Assembly: GCA_944377485.1 (NCBI GenBank)
Contig: CALWFB010000003.1
Location: 1 to 64,000 of the forward strand
DNA length: 64,000 nucleotides
Reading direction: 5' to 3'
Source: an uncultured Clostridia bacterium
GTDB taxonomy: Bacteria; Bacillota; Clostridia; Christensenellales; UBA1242
In this document: one piece after another, positions 25,683 through 34,758 of the stretch
Position numbering within the stretch: the stretch's first letter is position 1
Layout of the letters: each line of letters starts with the position of its first letter
The notes under the pieces: model-generated
The model's database searches: none
The model's input: the letters and a program-made list of their open reading frames with translations, nothing else
What the model was told of the DNA's origin: nothing
Translations under genes and position numbers: made by a program

Positions 25683-27065
25683 ATGATAAAAACTGATATT
25701 AGTGATTTACATAAAGATATAGATAATTATAAAGATAAAGAAATTATAATAGCAGGTTGGGTAAAAAGTTGCCGAGGTAATGGCAATTTTGGATTTTTAA
25801 ATCTTAACGATGGTACATCTTTTAAGGGTGTTCAAATCGTATTCAGTAGAGATAAAATTTTAAATTATGATTCAGTCGAAAAATTGAATACAGGTTCTGC
25901 TATAATGTGCAAAGGGTATATAGTTCTCACGCCTGAAAATAAACAACCATTTGAAATAAATGCAACAGAGATTACTATAATAAGTGCAACAGATAATGAA
26001 TATCCTCTTCAAAAGAAAAAACATTCCCTTGAATTTCTACGTGAAATAGCTTATTTGAGACCAAGAACAAATTTATTTAATGCAGTATTTAGAGTTAGAA
26101 GTGAATTAGCTTTCTTATTACATGAATTTTTTAATAAAAAGGGTTTTGTATATGTTCATACACCAATAATCACTTCATCCGATTGCGAAGGTGGCAGTGA
26201 ATTATTTAGAGTGACAACACAAAATATTTATGATGAATTTAAAAAATTTGAACCTAAAAATGAATTGTTTGGAAAGAAAACTTATTTAACTCCGACAGGA
26301 CAGTTAGAAGGCGAGGCATGTGCAGCTGCATTCGGCAAAATATATACATTTGGTCCAACATTTAGAGCAGAAAATAGCAATACAAATAGACATCTAAATG
26401 AATTTTGGCATTTAGAACCAGAAGTGTCTTTTATGGACTTAGAAGGCTTAATGGAACTCGAAGAAGAAATGATGAAATATATTATATCAGGCATAATGAA
26501 AAAGTGTCCTGATGAAATGAATTTCTTCAATACCTTTGTTGATAAAGAATTATTTAATAGATTGAATAATGTTATTGATAATGACTTTGCACGAATTACT
26601 TATACTGAGGCAATAGAATTATTGAAAAAAAATAATAATAATTTTGTCTATCCAGTTGAATGGGGAACAGATATTCAAACTGAACATGAAAGATATCTAT
26701 CCGAAGTAATTTTCAAGCGCCCTGTATTTGTGACTGACTATCCAAAAGACATGAAAGCTTTTTATATGAAAATTAATGATGACAACAAGACTGTAAGAGG
26801 TTGTGATTTGCTTTTCCCTGGAATTGGAGAAGTGACAGGCGGAAGCGAAAGAGAAACAGATTATAAAAAATTACAAACAATAATGAAAGAAAAACATTTA
26901 AAAGAAGAAGATTATTGGTGGTATATGAATTTAAGAAAATTCGGTTCAGTTCAGCATAGTGGCTTTGGTTTAGGTTTCGAACGAATTTTAATGTATATTA
27001 CAGGTATAACTAATATTCGTGACGTAATTTTATTTCCACGCACTCCAAATAATTGTGAATATTAA
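25683..27065 (+). CDS. asnS: Asparaginyl-tRNA synthetase
   Basis: A class IIb synthetase of 460 aa that charges tRNA-Asn directly. The OB-fold has VKSCRGNGNFGFLNLNDGTS; motif 2 is FRAENSNTNRHLNEFWHLEPE and motif 3 is GFGLGFERILMYITG, both AsnRS-like. It shares a transcript with the archaeal-type aspS. Its presence means the cell does not need the AspRS/GatCAB indirect route for Asn. Confidence 0.96.
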   Translation: MIKTDISDLHKDIDNYKDKEIIIAGWVKSCRGNGNFGFLNLNDGTSFKGVQIVFSRDKILNYDSVEKLNTGSAIMCKGYIVLTPENKQPFEINATEITIISATDNEYPLQKKKHSLEFLREIAYLRPRTNLFNAVFRVRSELAFLLHEFFNKKGFVYVHTPIITSSDCEGGSELFRVTTQNIYDEFKKFEPKNELFGKKTYLTPTGQLEGEACAAAFGKIYTFGPTFRAENSNTNRHLNEFWHLEPEVSFMDLEGLMELEEEMMKYIISGIMKKCPDEMNFFNTFVDKELFNRLNNVIDNDFARITYTEAIELLKKNNNNFVYPVEWGTDIQTEHERYLSEVIFKRPVFVTDYPKDMKAFYMKINDDNKTVRGCDLLFPGIGEVTGGSERETDYKKLQTIMKEKHLKEEDYWWYMNLRKFGSVQHSGFGLGFERILMYITGITNIRDVILFPRTPNNCEY

Positions 27066-27103
27066 AATAAATATTTAAAAATGAATTTTAAAAAATTTAT
27101 TAT

Positions 27104-27130
27104 AAATTGCTTTAATTAGCAATTTTTTTA
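27104..27130 (+). terminator. Terminator after asnS
   Basis: AAATTGCT and AGCAATTT pair around a 6-nt loop with a T-run. Confidence 0.75.
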
Positions 27131-27208
27131 TTTTCAATTTAATAAATAAATTTTGAAAATCACAAAAAAATATTTGATATAAAAAAATTTATTTGTTATT
27201 ATACTTTT

Positions 27209-28246
27209 ATGTTAAAGAATTGTGAAAATTGTGGTGGGCATTTACATTTTAGCCCAAAAGATAAGGGTAATGTATGTGAAAATTGTGGTTCAGTTTTTCC
27301 TGTTCCATATAATTATAGTTTTAATAAAAAAACATTCGATGAACATACAATAGAACCAACAAAAGATGAATTGGCAAATTCATTGCGAAGTTTCAAGTGT
27401 AAGTCATGTGGTGCTAATGTGATGCTTACAAAATTTCAAATGCAGACAGTTTGTCCATATTGCGGTAATACATCTATTGTTAAATCAAAATCTAAGAATC
27501 TATTATATATTGATTCTATTTTACCTTTTACATTTGGAAAGGCTGATGCTTTAAAGAAATTTAAATCGACTGTAAATAAGAAGTTTTATGCTAATAAAAA
27601 AATATTTAAAAATATTAAAGATAAAGATATTTCAGGAGTATATGTCAATGCATTTGTTTTTGATATGAGCACATCCTCAAGATATTATGGCGTATTCAGT
27701 TATGTAGACTCATATAGAGATAGAGAAGGAAATACTAAACAACGTACTGTTTACAAAAATGTTAGTGGTTTCTTTAATAAAACATATAAAAATATAACTG
27801 TTGAAGCCAATTCTAATATTGAACAAGATGAATTGCGTTCGATTATGCCATTTGAATATGGTTCAGCTGTTGAATTTAAAAAAGAGTTTATGTACGGATA
27901 TATGCTAGAATATAAAGACAAAATGTTCAATTCATGTGTTTCGACTGCTGAGACAATAATTAAAGAAGATATAAAACAACAATTATTAAAAAAACATGGC
28001 TGTACTAAAATTGAACAATTAAGTTTAGATATTGAATATCCTGACAGAAGATATAACTATTGTTTACTACCTGTATACTTTGTCAATACAACAGTTAAAG
28101 ATAAAAGATATAAAGTTGTAATGAATGGACAAACAGGAAAAGTTGGTAGATTGCCAAAAGATAAATTAAGAGTATTCTTGACTATATTCTTTATATGTTT
28201 GTTAATTGTAGGAATTATCCTATTGATTATGTATTTTTCTAAATAA
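27209..28246 (+). CDS. Membrane-anchored protein with N-terminal zinc ribbons, 345 aa
   Basis: Two zinc ribbons are visible: CENCGG...CENCGS (residues 5-27) and CKSCGA...CPYCGN (about residues 65-88). A large middle domain follows, with a tail-anchored membrane helix (FLTIFFICLLIVGIILLIMYF, near 322-342). This is the layout of TFIIB-type zinc-ribbon proteins of unknown role in Firmicutes. The mRNA looks leaderless: TTGATA (27174-27179), 17 bp, TATTAT (27197-27202), ATG at 27209, and no ribosome binding site. Confidence 0.78.
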   Translation: MLKNCENCGGHLHFSPKDKGNVCENCGSVFPVPYNYSFNKKTFDEHTIEPTKDELANSLRSFKCKSCGANVMLTKFQMQTVCPYCGNTSIVKSKSKNLLYIDSILPFTFGKADALKKFKSTVNKKFYANKKIFKNIKDKDISGVYVNAFVFDMSTSSRYYGVFSYVDSYRDREGNTKQRTVYKNVSGFFNKTYKNITVEANSNIEQDELRSIMPFEYGSAVEFKKEFMYGYMLEYKDKMFNSCVSTAETIIKEDIKQQLLKKHGCTKIEQLSLDIEYPDRRYNYCLLPVYFVNTTVKDKRYKVVMNGQTGKVGRLPKDKLRVFLTIFFICLLIVGIILLIMYFSK

Positions 28247-28262
28247 TAAAAAATCAATTTAT

Positions 28263-28290
28263 AAGAAAGCAATTTTTGCTTTCTTTTTTA
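28263..28290 (+). terminator. Terminator after the zinc-ribbon membrane protein
   Basis: AAGAAAGCAA and TTGCTTTCTT form a perfect 10-bp stem with a TTT loop and a T-run. Confidence 0.85.
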
Positions 28291-28454
28291 TTTATAAAAT
28301 TATGCTCACAATTATTAATAAAAATATTTTTTAAATTTATATAATTGTATTTATTTCAAACTCTACAATCTTCAACAAAAAAATAAGTAAATTCAACAAT
28401 ACTTATTATTTTTTTTAATTTATGTTTTGTTAGAATGCAAATAAGGAGTGAGTT

Positions 28455-28766
28455 ATGCAAATAAAATCTCGTATTGTAAATAAAACACTATATATTTTGC
28501 TATCAGGTGAACTAGATGAATATACTGCCAGTAGTGTACGAAAAAATTTGGACACATTATTGGATACTCAAAAGGGGTTTGTGCAAATTGTTATAGATTT
28601 ATCAGAACTAACATTTATGGATAGCACGGGTGTTGGCGTATTGATAGGACGATACAAGAAGATGAGAGAGTGTAATAAACCTATATTTATTACAAATCCA
28701 AGTAGAAATGCAGAAAGAATTTTTAAGATGTCTGGCTTGTATGACATAATGCCAAAAATTGTTTAA
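28455..28766 (+). CDS. spoIIAA: Anti-sigma F factor antagonist SpoIIAA
   Basis: SpoIIAA frees sigma F from SpoIIAB in the forespore. The STAS domain carries the phospho-serine site FMDSTGVGVLIGRYK (about residue 58). Length 103 aa versus about 117 in Bacillus. AATAAGGAGTGAGTT precedes the start. GAAT at 28433-28436 could be part of a sigma-H -10 element, but no clear -35 is seen. It begins the tricistronic spoIIA operon. Confidence 0.95.
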   Translation: MQIKSRIVNKTLYILLSGELDEYTASSVRKNLDTLLDTQKGFVQIVIDLSELTFMDSTGVGVLIGRYKKMRECNKPIFITNPSRNAERIFKMSGLYDIMPKIV

Positions 28767-28784
28767 AAAGAAAGGGGATTTAAA

Positions 28785-29216
28785 ATGAAAAATAGTATGG
28801 AAATAAAATTCAAAGCAATAGCAGAAAATGAATCATTTGCTAGAAATGTTGTGGCAAGTTTTATTTTGCCACTAAACCCAAGTATAAGTGAATTAGAAGA
28901 TATAAAGACAGCAGTAAATGAAGCTGTCACAAATGTCATAGTACATGCTTATCCTGAAAAAACAGGCTATGTGACGATGAAAATAATTACTCATGATAAT
29001 AAAGTAAATATAAGTATATCAGATAATGGAATAGGAATTCAGGATATTGAACGAGCCCTAACACCTTTTTATACAAGTAAACCAAACCAAGAACGAAGCG
29101 GAATGGGATTTACTGTGATGGAAAGTTTTATGGATAAGTTAGAAGTAAGAAATAATAAAGAAGGTGTGACCGTAAATATGGAAAAAGAGATAGAACAAGC
29201 TGTAGTGGGGATTTAA
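28785..29216 (+). CDS. spoIIAB: Anti-sigma F factor / serine kinase SpoIIAB
   Basis: SpoIIAB binds sigma F and phosphorylates SpoIIAA. The GHKL ATP site is visible: NEAVTNVIVHAYP (N box), SDNGIGI (G1), and RSGMGFTVMESFMD (G2). Length 143 aa is normal. GAAAGGGGATTTAAA precedes the start. It directly precedes sigF. Confidence 0.96.
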   Translation: MKNSMEIKFKAIAENESFARNVVASFILPLNPSISELEDIKTAVNEAVTNVIVHAYPEKTGYVTMKIITHDNKVNISISDNGIGIQDIERALTPFYTSKPNQERSGMGFTVMESFMDKLEVRNNKEGVTVNMEKEIEQAVVGI

Positions 29217-29942
29217 ATGCTGACTAATGAACAAACTTTTGACTTGTTAAACCAAGCAAAAAATGGTGATGATTTAGCAAAAGAAAAACTCATAACATTA
29301 AATTCTCCACTGATTAAAAGTGTTATAAAAAGATATCTAAACAAAGGAATAGAATATGATGATTTGTATCAATTAGGAGCATTAGGTTTTGTAAAAGCGA
29401 TTAATAATTATGATGCAAATTTTAATGTGAAATTTACTACTTATGCTGTACCTATGATAGCAGGTGAAATAAAAAGATTTTTACGAGATGATGGCAGTGT
29501 AAAAGTATCTAGAAGTATAAAACATACCGCCATTTTAATAAAAAATTTCATTTATGAATACAACAAAAAATATGGAGATAATCCAACTCTTGAACAATTG
29601 TCTAATGAATTCAAAATGGATACAAGTGAAATTGTATTTGCTATGGAGGCTAACACGACTCCATTATCGTTAAATGAAAAATTCAATGAAGATGAAGATT
29701 CTACAACAATTCTTGATAAATTATCTGATAATTTCAATGTCGATGGGTTTTTAGATAAATTGACCATACGAGATATGATTGAAAATCTATCTGCACGTGA
29801 AAAACAAGTTATAATTATGCGATATTATTTAGACAAGACACAGAGTGAAATAGCAAAAGAACTTGGTGTTAGCCAAGTTCAAGTTAGTAGAATAGAAAAT
29901 AAGGTATTAAAAGAAATGAAAGACAATATAAAAACTATTTAA
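29217..29942 (+). CDS. sigF: RNA polymerase sigma-F factor
   Basis: The first forespore-specific sigma factor. Region 2 reads YDDLYQLGALGFVKAINNYD...FTTYAVPMIAGEIKRFLRD and region 4.2 is TQSEIAKELGVSQVQVSRIE. Length 241 aa. It starts immediately after spoIIAB. Its stop codon overlaps the stop of the convergent lipoprotein gene by 8 nt. Confidence 0.96.
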   Translation: MLTNEQTFDLLNQAKNGDDLAKEKLITLNSPLIKSVIKRYLNKGIEYDDLYQLGALGFVKAINNYDANFNVKFTTYAVPMIAGEIKRFLRDDGSVKVSRSIKHTAILIKNFIYEYNKKYGDNPTLEQLSNEFKMDTSEIVFAMEANTTPLSLNEKFNEDEDSTTILDKLSDNFNVDGFLDKLTIRDMIENLSAREKQVIIMRYYLDKTQSEIAKELGVSQVQVSRIENKVLKEMKDNIKTI

Positions 29943-31854
29943 TTTCATCTATATCATTGACATTAGTAATTTTATTATATTTATGAATTGGATTTTCATA
30001 ATGACCTTCTTTTTTAGGATTAGAAAATTTTGCAAAGAAATTCGATACTGAATTCTTAAATTTGTTGAATTTTGCTTTTAATGTTGGCGTATTAGAGTCT
30101 TTATACGTATCAATATTCTTGCTTAATTTTTTCTTTTTGGTAGTTTTATCAGTTTTTCTAGTAGTGTCTGGATTATCCATATTTTGTGTTGTATTATCAT
30201 TATTTACACTTTCCTTAGTATTGTTTTCATTATTCAAATTATTATAATTGTTCATGTTATTATAATTCATTCCATTTGGATTGTTGTACATGTAATTGTT
30301 CATATAAGGATTTCCTCCTCTTCCATACATGAATTCATTATCCAATAAAGCAGTGTTGAAGAAGGTATCGGTATTTCTAAAATTATTGCCATAAGTATCT
30401 ATGTTTGAATTGAAATTATTATTTCTATAGGTGTCTACATTGTTTTTTCTAGCTTTATTTTGTCTTATTTGGTTATTTGTTTCGGTATTTGCAGTTCTAT
30501 TATTTAATTGTGTAATATTGCTATTTTGAGGTGTTGTATTATTTTTATTAGTTGTATTATTTTGATTGTTTGTTTCGCTATTTGTATCATTTAGAGAATC
30601 GTTAACTTTATCTTCATCTTCAATTTCATTTTCTGAATTGTTAGTATTTTCTACTATTTGACCATTTTCATTAATTAAATAATCTTTGATTATTGGTTCT
30701 TCATTGTTTCTTTTGAAACCATACAATATTCTTCCTTTGTTGTTTGGAGCAAGCTTTGAGCTCATATCAAATAAATTATTAATCATATTTAATGATTGTA
30801 AACCATTTTCTAACAATTCATTTCCATTTATTAAATTGTCTAATACAATTAAGTATTTTAATGATAGGGCATCTAAATCATTGTCACTATTTCCTGTAAT
30901 AGTTGTCAAATCTGACAAGTTTAAAGATAATTCTGTTGTAATGCTAGATAGTCTACGTGCTAAATTTTTCAATTGTTCCGATTGTTCCGTAATAAATATT
31001 TTTTGCTCTGTTGTCAATTCAATTTCTTTTGATTGTACTTTTGTTATCAAATTTTGAGTTTCAATTATTGCGTTAATAATATCTTCTTTTAATTCACAAA
31101 ATTCATCACATGAGTCTTCTATATCATTAGAGAGAGAATATAGGGTAGAGATTTTTTCACTTTCTATATTTTCATCATTTATTTCAGTATCATTTACTGC
31201 ATTGTTTATTGTTGAATTTTTAGCTTCTGAATCATTTTCAACAATGTTAGATAAATTCAATTTTGTATTATTATTATTTAATTGATTGAGCATATTATCT
31301 ACATTTTGTTTTCTTATTTCTCTATCTTCACTCAAATTTTCAATTGTTTTATTTTTTTCTTCATTTTTAATTGTTTTTTCGATTGGTGTAATCATTTTTG
31401 TGTTTTTGTTTTCTTTATTTTCAATAATTTCTGAATTTTTTGTTTCATTATTCATTTTTTGATTGGTAATTATTGAAGATGCATCAGCTTTATTTGATAT
31501 ATCATTTTTAAAATCTTTATCTAAATGTGAAACATTATTGGCAATTTCATTATTGCTGTTGTTTTCTGCTTTTTTTATGTCCTTATCTAAATTTTTATTA
31601 TCATTTGAATCTTTTTGTGGTTCTGCATTTACCAATGTTGCATTTAATGGTGCAGATACTGCCAATTCATATTTCCCTAATGCAATTTTTGATAATGATT
31701 CACTTTCATTTTTAGTATAATCATCTACACAATTTTGAAAGCTACTAACATTTTCTAATAATTCATTTGGATTGAGTTTGGTGGGTGCATTACTACAACC
31801 TGTTAACATAACACCGGCACTTATTATTGATATAATTGGTATAATTTTTTTCAT
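29935..31854 (-). CDS. Asn-rich lipoprotein, 639 aa
   Basis: A lipoprotein signal (MKKIIPIISIISAGVMLTGC) ends in a good lipobox, with Cys at position 20. Residues 80-230 are Asn/Lys/Glu-rich and low in complexity. A helical, possibly coiled-coil section covers about 235-370. A long Asn/Thr/Tyr-rich tail follows with short repeats (NNYNNLNNENN, DTYRNNNFNSNIDTYGN). TTAGCAAAGGAGAAATT precedes the start. It sits convergent to sigF, between two sporulation operons; a spore-surface role is a guess from place only. Confidence 0.8.
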   Translation of the reverse strand: MKKIIPIISIISAGVMLTGCSNAPTKLNPNELLENVSSFQNCVDDYTKNESESLSKIALGKYELAVSAPLNATLVNAEPQKDSNDNKNLDKDIKKAENNSNNEIANNVSHLDKDFKNDISNKADASSIITNQKMNNETKNSEIIENKENKNTKMITPIEKTIKNEEKNKTIENLSEDREIRKQNVDNMLNQLNNNNTKLNLSNIVENDSEAKNSTINNAVNDTEINDENIESEKISTLYSLSNDIEDSCDEFCELKEDIINAIIETQNLITKVQSKEIELTTEQKIFITEQSEQLKNLARRLSSITTELSLNLSDLTTITGNSDNDLDALSLKYLIVLDNLINGNELLENGLQSLNMINNLFDMSSKLAPNNKGRILYGFKRNNEEPIIKDYLINENGQIVENTNNSENEIEDEDKVNDSLNDTNSETNNQNNTTNKNNTTPQNSNITQLNNRTANTETNNQIRQNKARKNNVDTYRNNNFNSNIDTYGNNFRNTDTFFNTALLDNEFMYGRGGNPYMNNYMYNNPNGMNYNNMNNYNNLNNENNTKESVNNDNTTQNMDNPDTTRKTDKTTKKKKLSKNIDTYKDSNTPTLKAKFNKFKNSVSNFFAKFSNPKKEGHYENPIHKYNKITNVNDIDEIK

Positions 31855-31992
31855 AATTTCTCCTTTGCTACCATTAGTATGTATAATTTTATTTTAATTA
31901 TTTAAAATTTTAAATTTTTTTTGCAATTTTGAATCTTTTTTAATGTTTACAATTTAATTTAATGTTAATAATCAATCTATTAGGAGAAAATT

Positions 31993-32439
31993 ATGGATAA
32001 AGATAAAAGAAATATTAATTATAATATTTACGTTGAATCAAAAGTTCCAAAGACTAGAGCATGGCCATCATTAATTAAAGCCTTTATCTTGGGTGGAACA
32101 ATCTGTGCAATTGGACAAGGATTATTTGATATGTATACCCATTTTTTTCCTAGTCTAAGTGAAAGTGAAGTCAGTACATGTATGCTTATGACAATCATAT
32201 TTATTACATGTCTTCTCACAGGTATAGGTGTTTACGATGTTATAGGTGCGTGGGGCGGTGCTGGTTCAGTGATACCCATCACTGGATTCTCAAACTCAAT
32301 ATCAAGTCCAGCCATTGAATTCAAAAAAGAAGGAATAATTTACGGTATATGCGTAAAAATGTTCACTATTGCAGGGCCTGTTATTGTATGTGGAGTTGTT
32401 GGCTCTATCATATGCGGATTTATTGGTTATTTTATGTAA
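31993..32439 (+). CDS. spoVAC: Stage V sporulation protein AC
   Basis: SpoVAC is a membrane channel subunit that moves dipicolinic acid into the forespore and out on germination. It has several hydrophobic helices: ALIKAFILGGTICAIGQGLFD (about residues 27-45), the CMLMTIIFITCLLTGIGVYD section, and GAGSVIPITGFSNSISSPAIEFKKEG, a strong family signature. Length 148 aa. ATTAGGAGAAAATT precedes the start. spoVAD follows after 21 nt. Confidence 0.96.
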   Translation: MDKDKRNINYNIYVESKVPKTRAWPSLIKAFILGGTICAIGQGLFDMYTHFFPSLSESEVSTCMLMTIIFITCLLTGIGVYDVIGAWGGAGSVIPITGFSNSISSPAIEFKKEGIIYGICVKMFTIAGPVIVCGVVGSIICGFIGYFM

Positions 32440-32460
32440 TGACAAGTTTAAGGAGAATTT

Positions 32461-33579
32461 ATGCAAACATACAAACTTAAAAATAAAGTCTATATTTTAG
32501 ATGGATTTAGTATGGTAGGTCCCTTGGAGGGAAAAGGCCCATTAAAAGACTATTTTGACTATGTAATTCAAGATGACACACTAAAAGAAAAAACCTTTGA
32601 AAAATCTGAACGTAAATTATTATACGACCTAATTATTAATGCCGTTGATAAAGCGAGATTAAAAATCAGTGATATAGATTTTTTCATAGGTGGTGATTTA
32701 TTAAATCAAATAGTCAGTTCATCATATACTGCAAGAGAGTTAAATTTACCTTTTATAGGACTATATTCTGCATGTGCAAACATGACGGAATCACTTGCCA
32801 TAAGTAGCATATTTGTAGATAATAAAATTGCTGACAATATCGTTTCTGCTACTTGTACTCATTTTAGTAGTGCAGAGCGTCAATACAGATTTCCACTCGA
32901 ACTTGGAAATCAACGTCCTCCAACAGCTCAGTGGACAATCACTGGTGGCGGAGCCTGTATAGTTTCAAAAACCCCTAGCAAAATAAGAATTGAGGCTGTC
33001 ACATTTGGCAAAGTGATTGATTATGGAATCTCTGACGTAAATAATATGGGTGCAGCGATGGCACCTGCTGCATGTGATACTATCAAAACTCATTTGGAAA
33101 ATACAAAGCATAAAGTTTCTGATTACGATATGATTTTAACTGGTGATTTAGGCAAATTGGGAAGTGAGATATTAATTGATTTAATGGAACATGAAAATAT
33201 AATTTTAGGTCAAAATTATTCAGATTGTGGCTGTATGATTTATGATAAAACTGAACGTGTTTTCATGGGAGGAAGTGGAGCTGGTTGTAGTGCAAGCGTG
33301 CTTAATTCATATGTTTTATACAAAATGAAAAAGGGAGATTTTAAACGAGTTCTTATGGTTTCTACCGGTGCCTTGATGAGTACTACAACTTCTCAGCAGG
33401 GAGATACAATTCCTGGAATTGCTCATGCTGTAGAGTTGGTTTATGAATCTAATTCAACAGAAAAAGAAAATAAAACTAATTCAAACAAAGCAAATAATGG
33501 AAATAAAAAAACAAGTAAATCAGTATCCAATTCAAGTAAACATAGAAAAACATCTACAATTAAAAGGAGACTAGCATGA
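32461..33579 (+). CDS. spoVAD: Stage V sporulation protein AD, with a basic low-complexity tail
   Basis: SpoVAD has a thiolase fold and binds dipicolinic acid. The family core runs from VYILDGFSMVGPLEGKGPL to TSQQGDTIPGIAHAVELVYE. At 372 aa it is longer than the usual about 338: residues 331-372 form an added Lys/Asn/Ser/Thr-rich tail ending KTSTIKRRLA. No signal peptide or membrane segment. TAAGGAGAATTT precedes the start. It overlaps spoVAE by 4 nt. Confidence 0.95.
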   Translation: MQTYKLKNKVYILDGFSMVGPLEGKGPLKDYFDYVIQDDTLKEKTFEKSERKLLYDLIINAVDKARLKISDIDFFIGGDLLNQIVSSSYTARELNLPFIGLYSACANMTESLAISSIFVDNKIADNIVSATCTHFSSAERQYRFPLELGNQRPPTAQWTITGGGACIVSKTPSKIRIEAVTFGKVIDYGISDVNNMGAAMAPAACDTIKTHLENTKHKVSDYDMILTGDLGKLGSEILIDLMEHENIILGQNYSDCGCMIYDKTERVFMGGSGAGCSASVLNSYVLYKMKKGDFKRVLMVSTGALMSTTTSQQGDTIPGIAHAVELVYESNSTEKENKTNSNKANNGNKKTSKSVSNSSKHRKTSTIKRRLA

Positions 33580-33953
33580 TAAATATATGGGATTATGTCA
33601 TATCATTTTTGGTTGGTGGTTTTATTTGTTTCTTAGCTCAAATTCTCGTGATTCGCACCAAAATTACAACAGCTAGAATATTAGTATTATTTTTAATTAT
33701 AGGTATGATACTAGAATTATTTAATATTTATGCTCCTTTCAAAGAATTTGCAAAAGCAGGTGCCACCGTACCTATAATTGGTTTTGGTGCCAGTCTTGCA
33801 AGAGGTGCAATCATGGCTGCTAAGGAAGATGGAATAATTGGAATTTTTACAGGAGGATTGACCGCATCAGCAGGCGGAATAGCAATGGCGATATTTGCTT
33901 CGTTTATATTTGCTTTAATTTTTAACAGTAAAACTAAACGTGGAGGACACTGA
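33576..33953 (+). CDS. spoVAE: Stage V sporulation protein AE (AEb type)
   Basis: A small membrane subunit of the SpoVA channel. Hydrophobic helices cover residues 5-25, 34-53 and about 90-118, with GATVPIIGFGASLARGAIMAAKEDG as the family signature. Length 125 aa. It overlaps spoVAD by 4 nt (ATGA) and ends the operon. Confidence 0.93.
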   Translation: MINIWDYVISFLVGGFICFLAQILVIRTKITTARILVLFLIIGMILELFNIYAPFKEFAKAGATVPIIGFGASLARGAIMAAKEDGIIGIFTGGLTASAGGIAMAIFASFIFALIFNSKTKRGGH

Positions 33954-34060
33954 CATAATTAATTTATTTTTAATATTTAATTATTCTACATTTATAAAAT
34001 AATTTGAATATTTATGACGAAAATAATATAAAGAAAGTTTTAGTCTAATAAATATATATT

Positions 34061-34711
34061 ATGAAAAGAACTATTCACAAAAAGAATTTTTGGATAAAAT
34101 TATTCATATTTATATTTATAACTATTATTTTATTATATTATTTTTTTGTTGTTAGTCCTGTTATAAAAACATATACCTCAGCTAGAACTCGTGCAGTCAC
34201 CGAAGAAGCAATAAACAGAGCCGTAAGTAATGTTATTAATCAATCATTAAAATATGATTCTTTGATTGATATAAGTTATACTTCTAATGGAGAAATTTCA
34301 TCTTTTACTGCTAACCAATTTGAAATCAATAGCATATCTCGTGAAATAGTTGAACAAGCCCAATTAGAAATGAGTTATTTGGGCAATGATGGTTTAGATA
34401 TAAATATAGGTACGTTCACAGGTATTCCGTTTTTAATAGGAAGAGGACCAATTATAAATTTAAAATTGACTCCAATAGGTGCAGTTAGTAGCAACTTTGA
34501 AAGTTTGTTTGAATCAGTAGGAATTAATATGACGAAACATACCTTATATTTATATATTAATGTTCATGTCAATATTGTATTACCAATTAAATCATATGAT
34601 ATATATACTTCAAACCAAGTATTGCTAGCAGAAAGTATAATTGTAGGGAAAGTGCCAGAAGTCTATTTGAATGGGTCGTTAATTGGAAAATCTCTTAATC
34701 TCGTACCGTAA
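34061..34711 (+). CDS. yunB: Sporulation protein YunB
   Basis: YunB is a membrane-anchored protein needed for efficient sporulation in Bacillus. There is one N-terminal membrane helix (residues 12-32), then SPVIKTYTSARTRAVTEEAINRAVSNVI, the family opening, and IGTFTGIPFLIGRGPIINLKLTPIG near the middle. Length 216 aa. No Shine-Dalgarno is seen before the ATG; a sporulation promoter giving a short leader is possible but I cannot place it. Confidence 0.92.
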   Translation: MKRTIHKKNFWIKLFIFIFITIILLYYFFVVSPVIKTYTSARTRAVTEEAINRAVSNVINQSLKYDSLIDISYTSNGEISSFTANQFEINSISREIVEQAQLEMSYLGNDGLDINIGTFTGIPFLIGRGPIINLKLTPIGAVSSNFESLFESVGINMTKHTLYLYINVHVNIVLPIKSYDIYTSNQVLLAESIIVGKVPEVYLNGSLIGKSLNLVP

Positions 34712-34758
34712 TGTATAAATGGATTGTAAAATTATCAAACATGTGTTATAATAATCAT

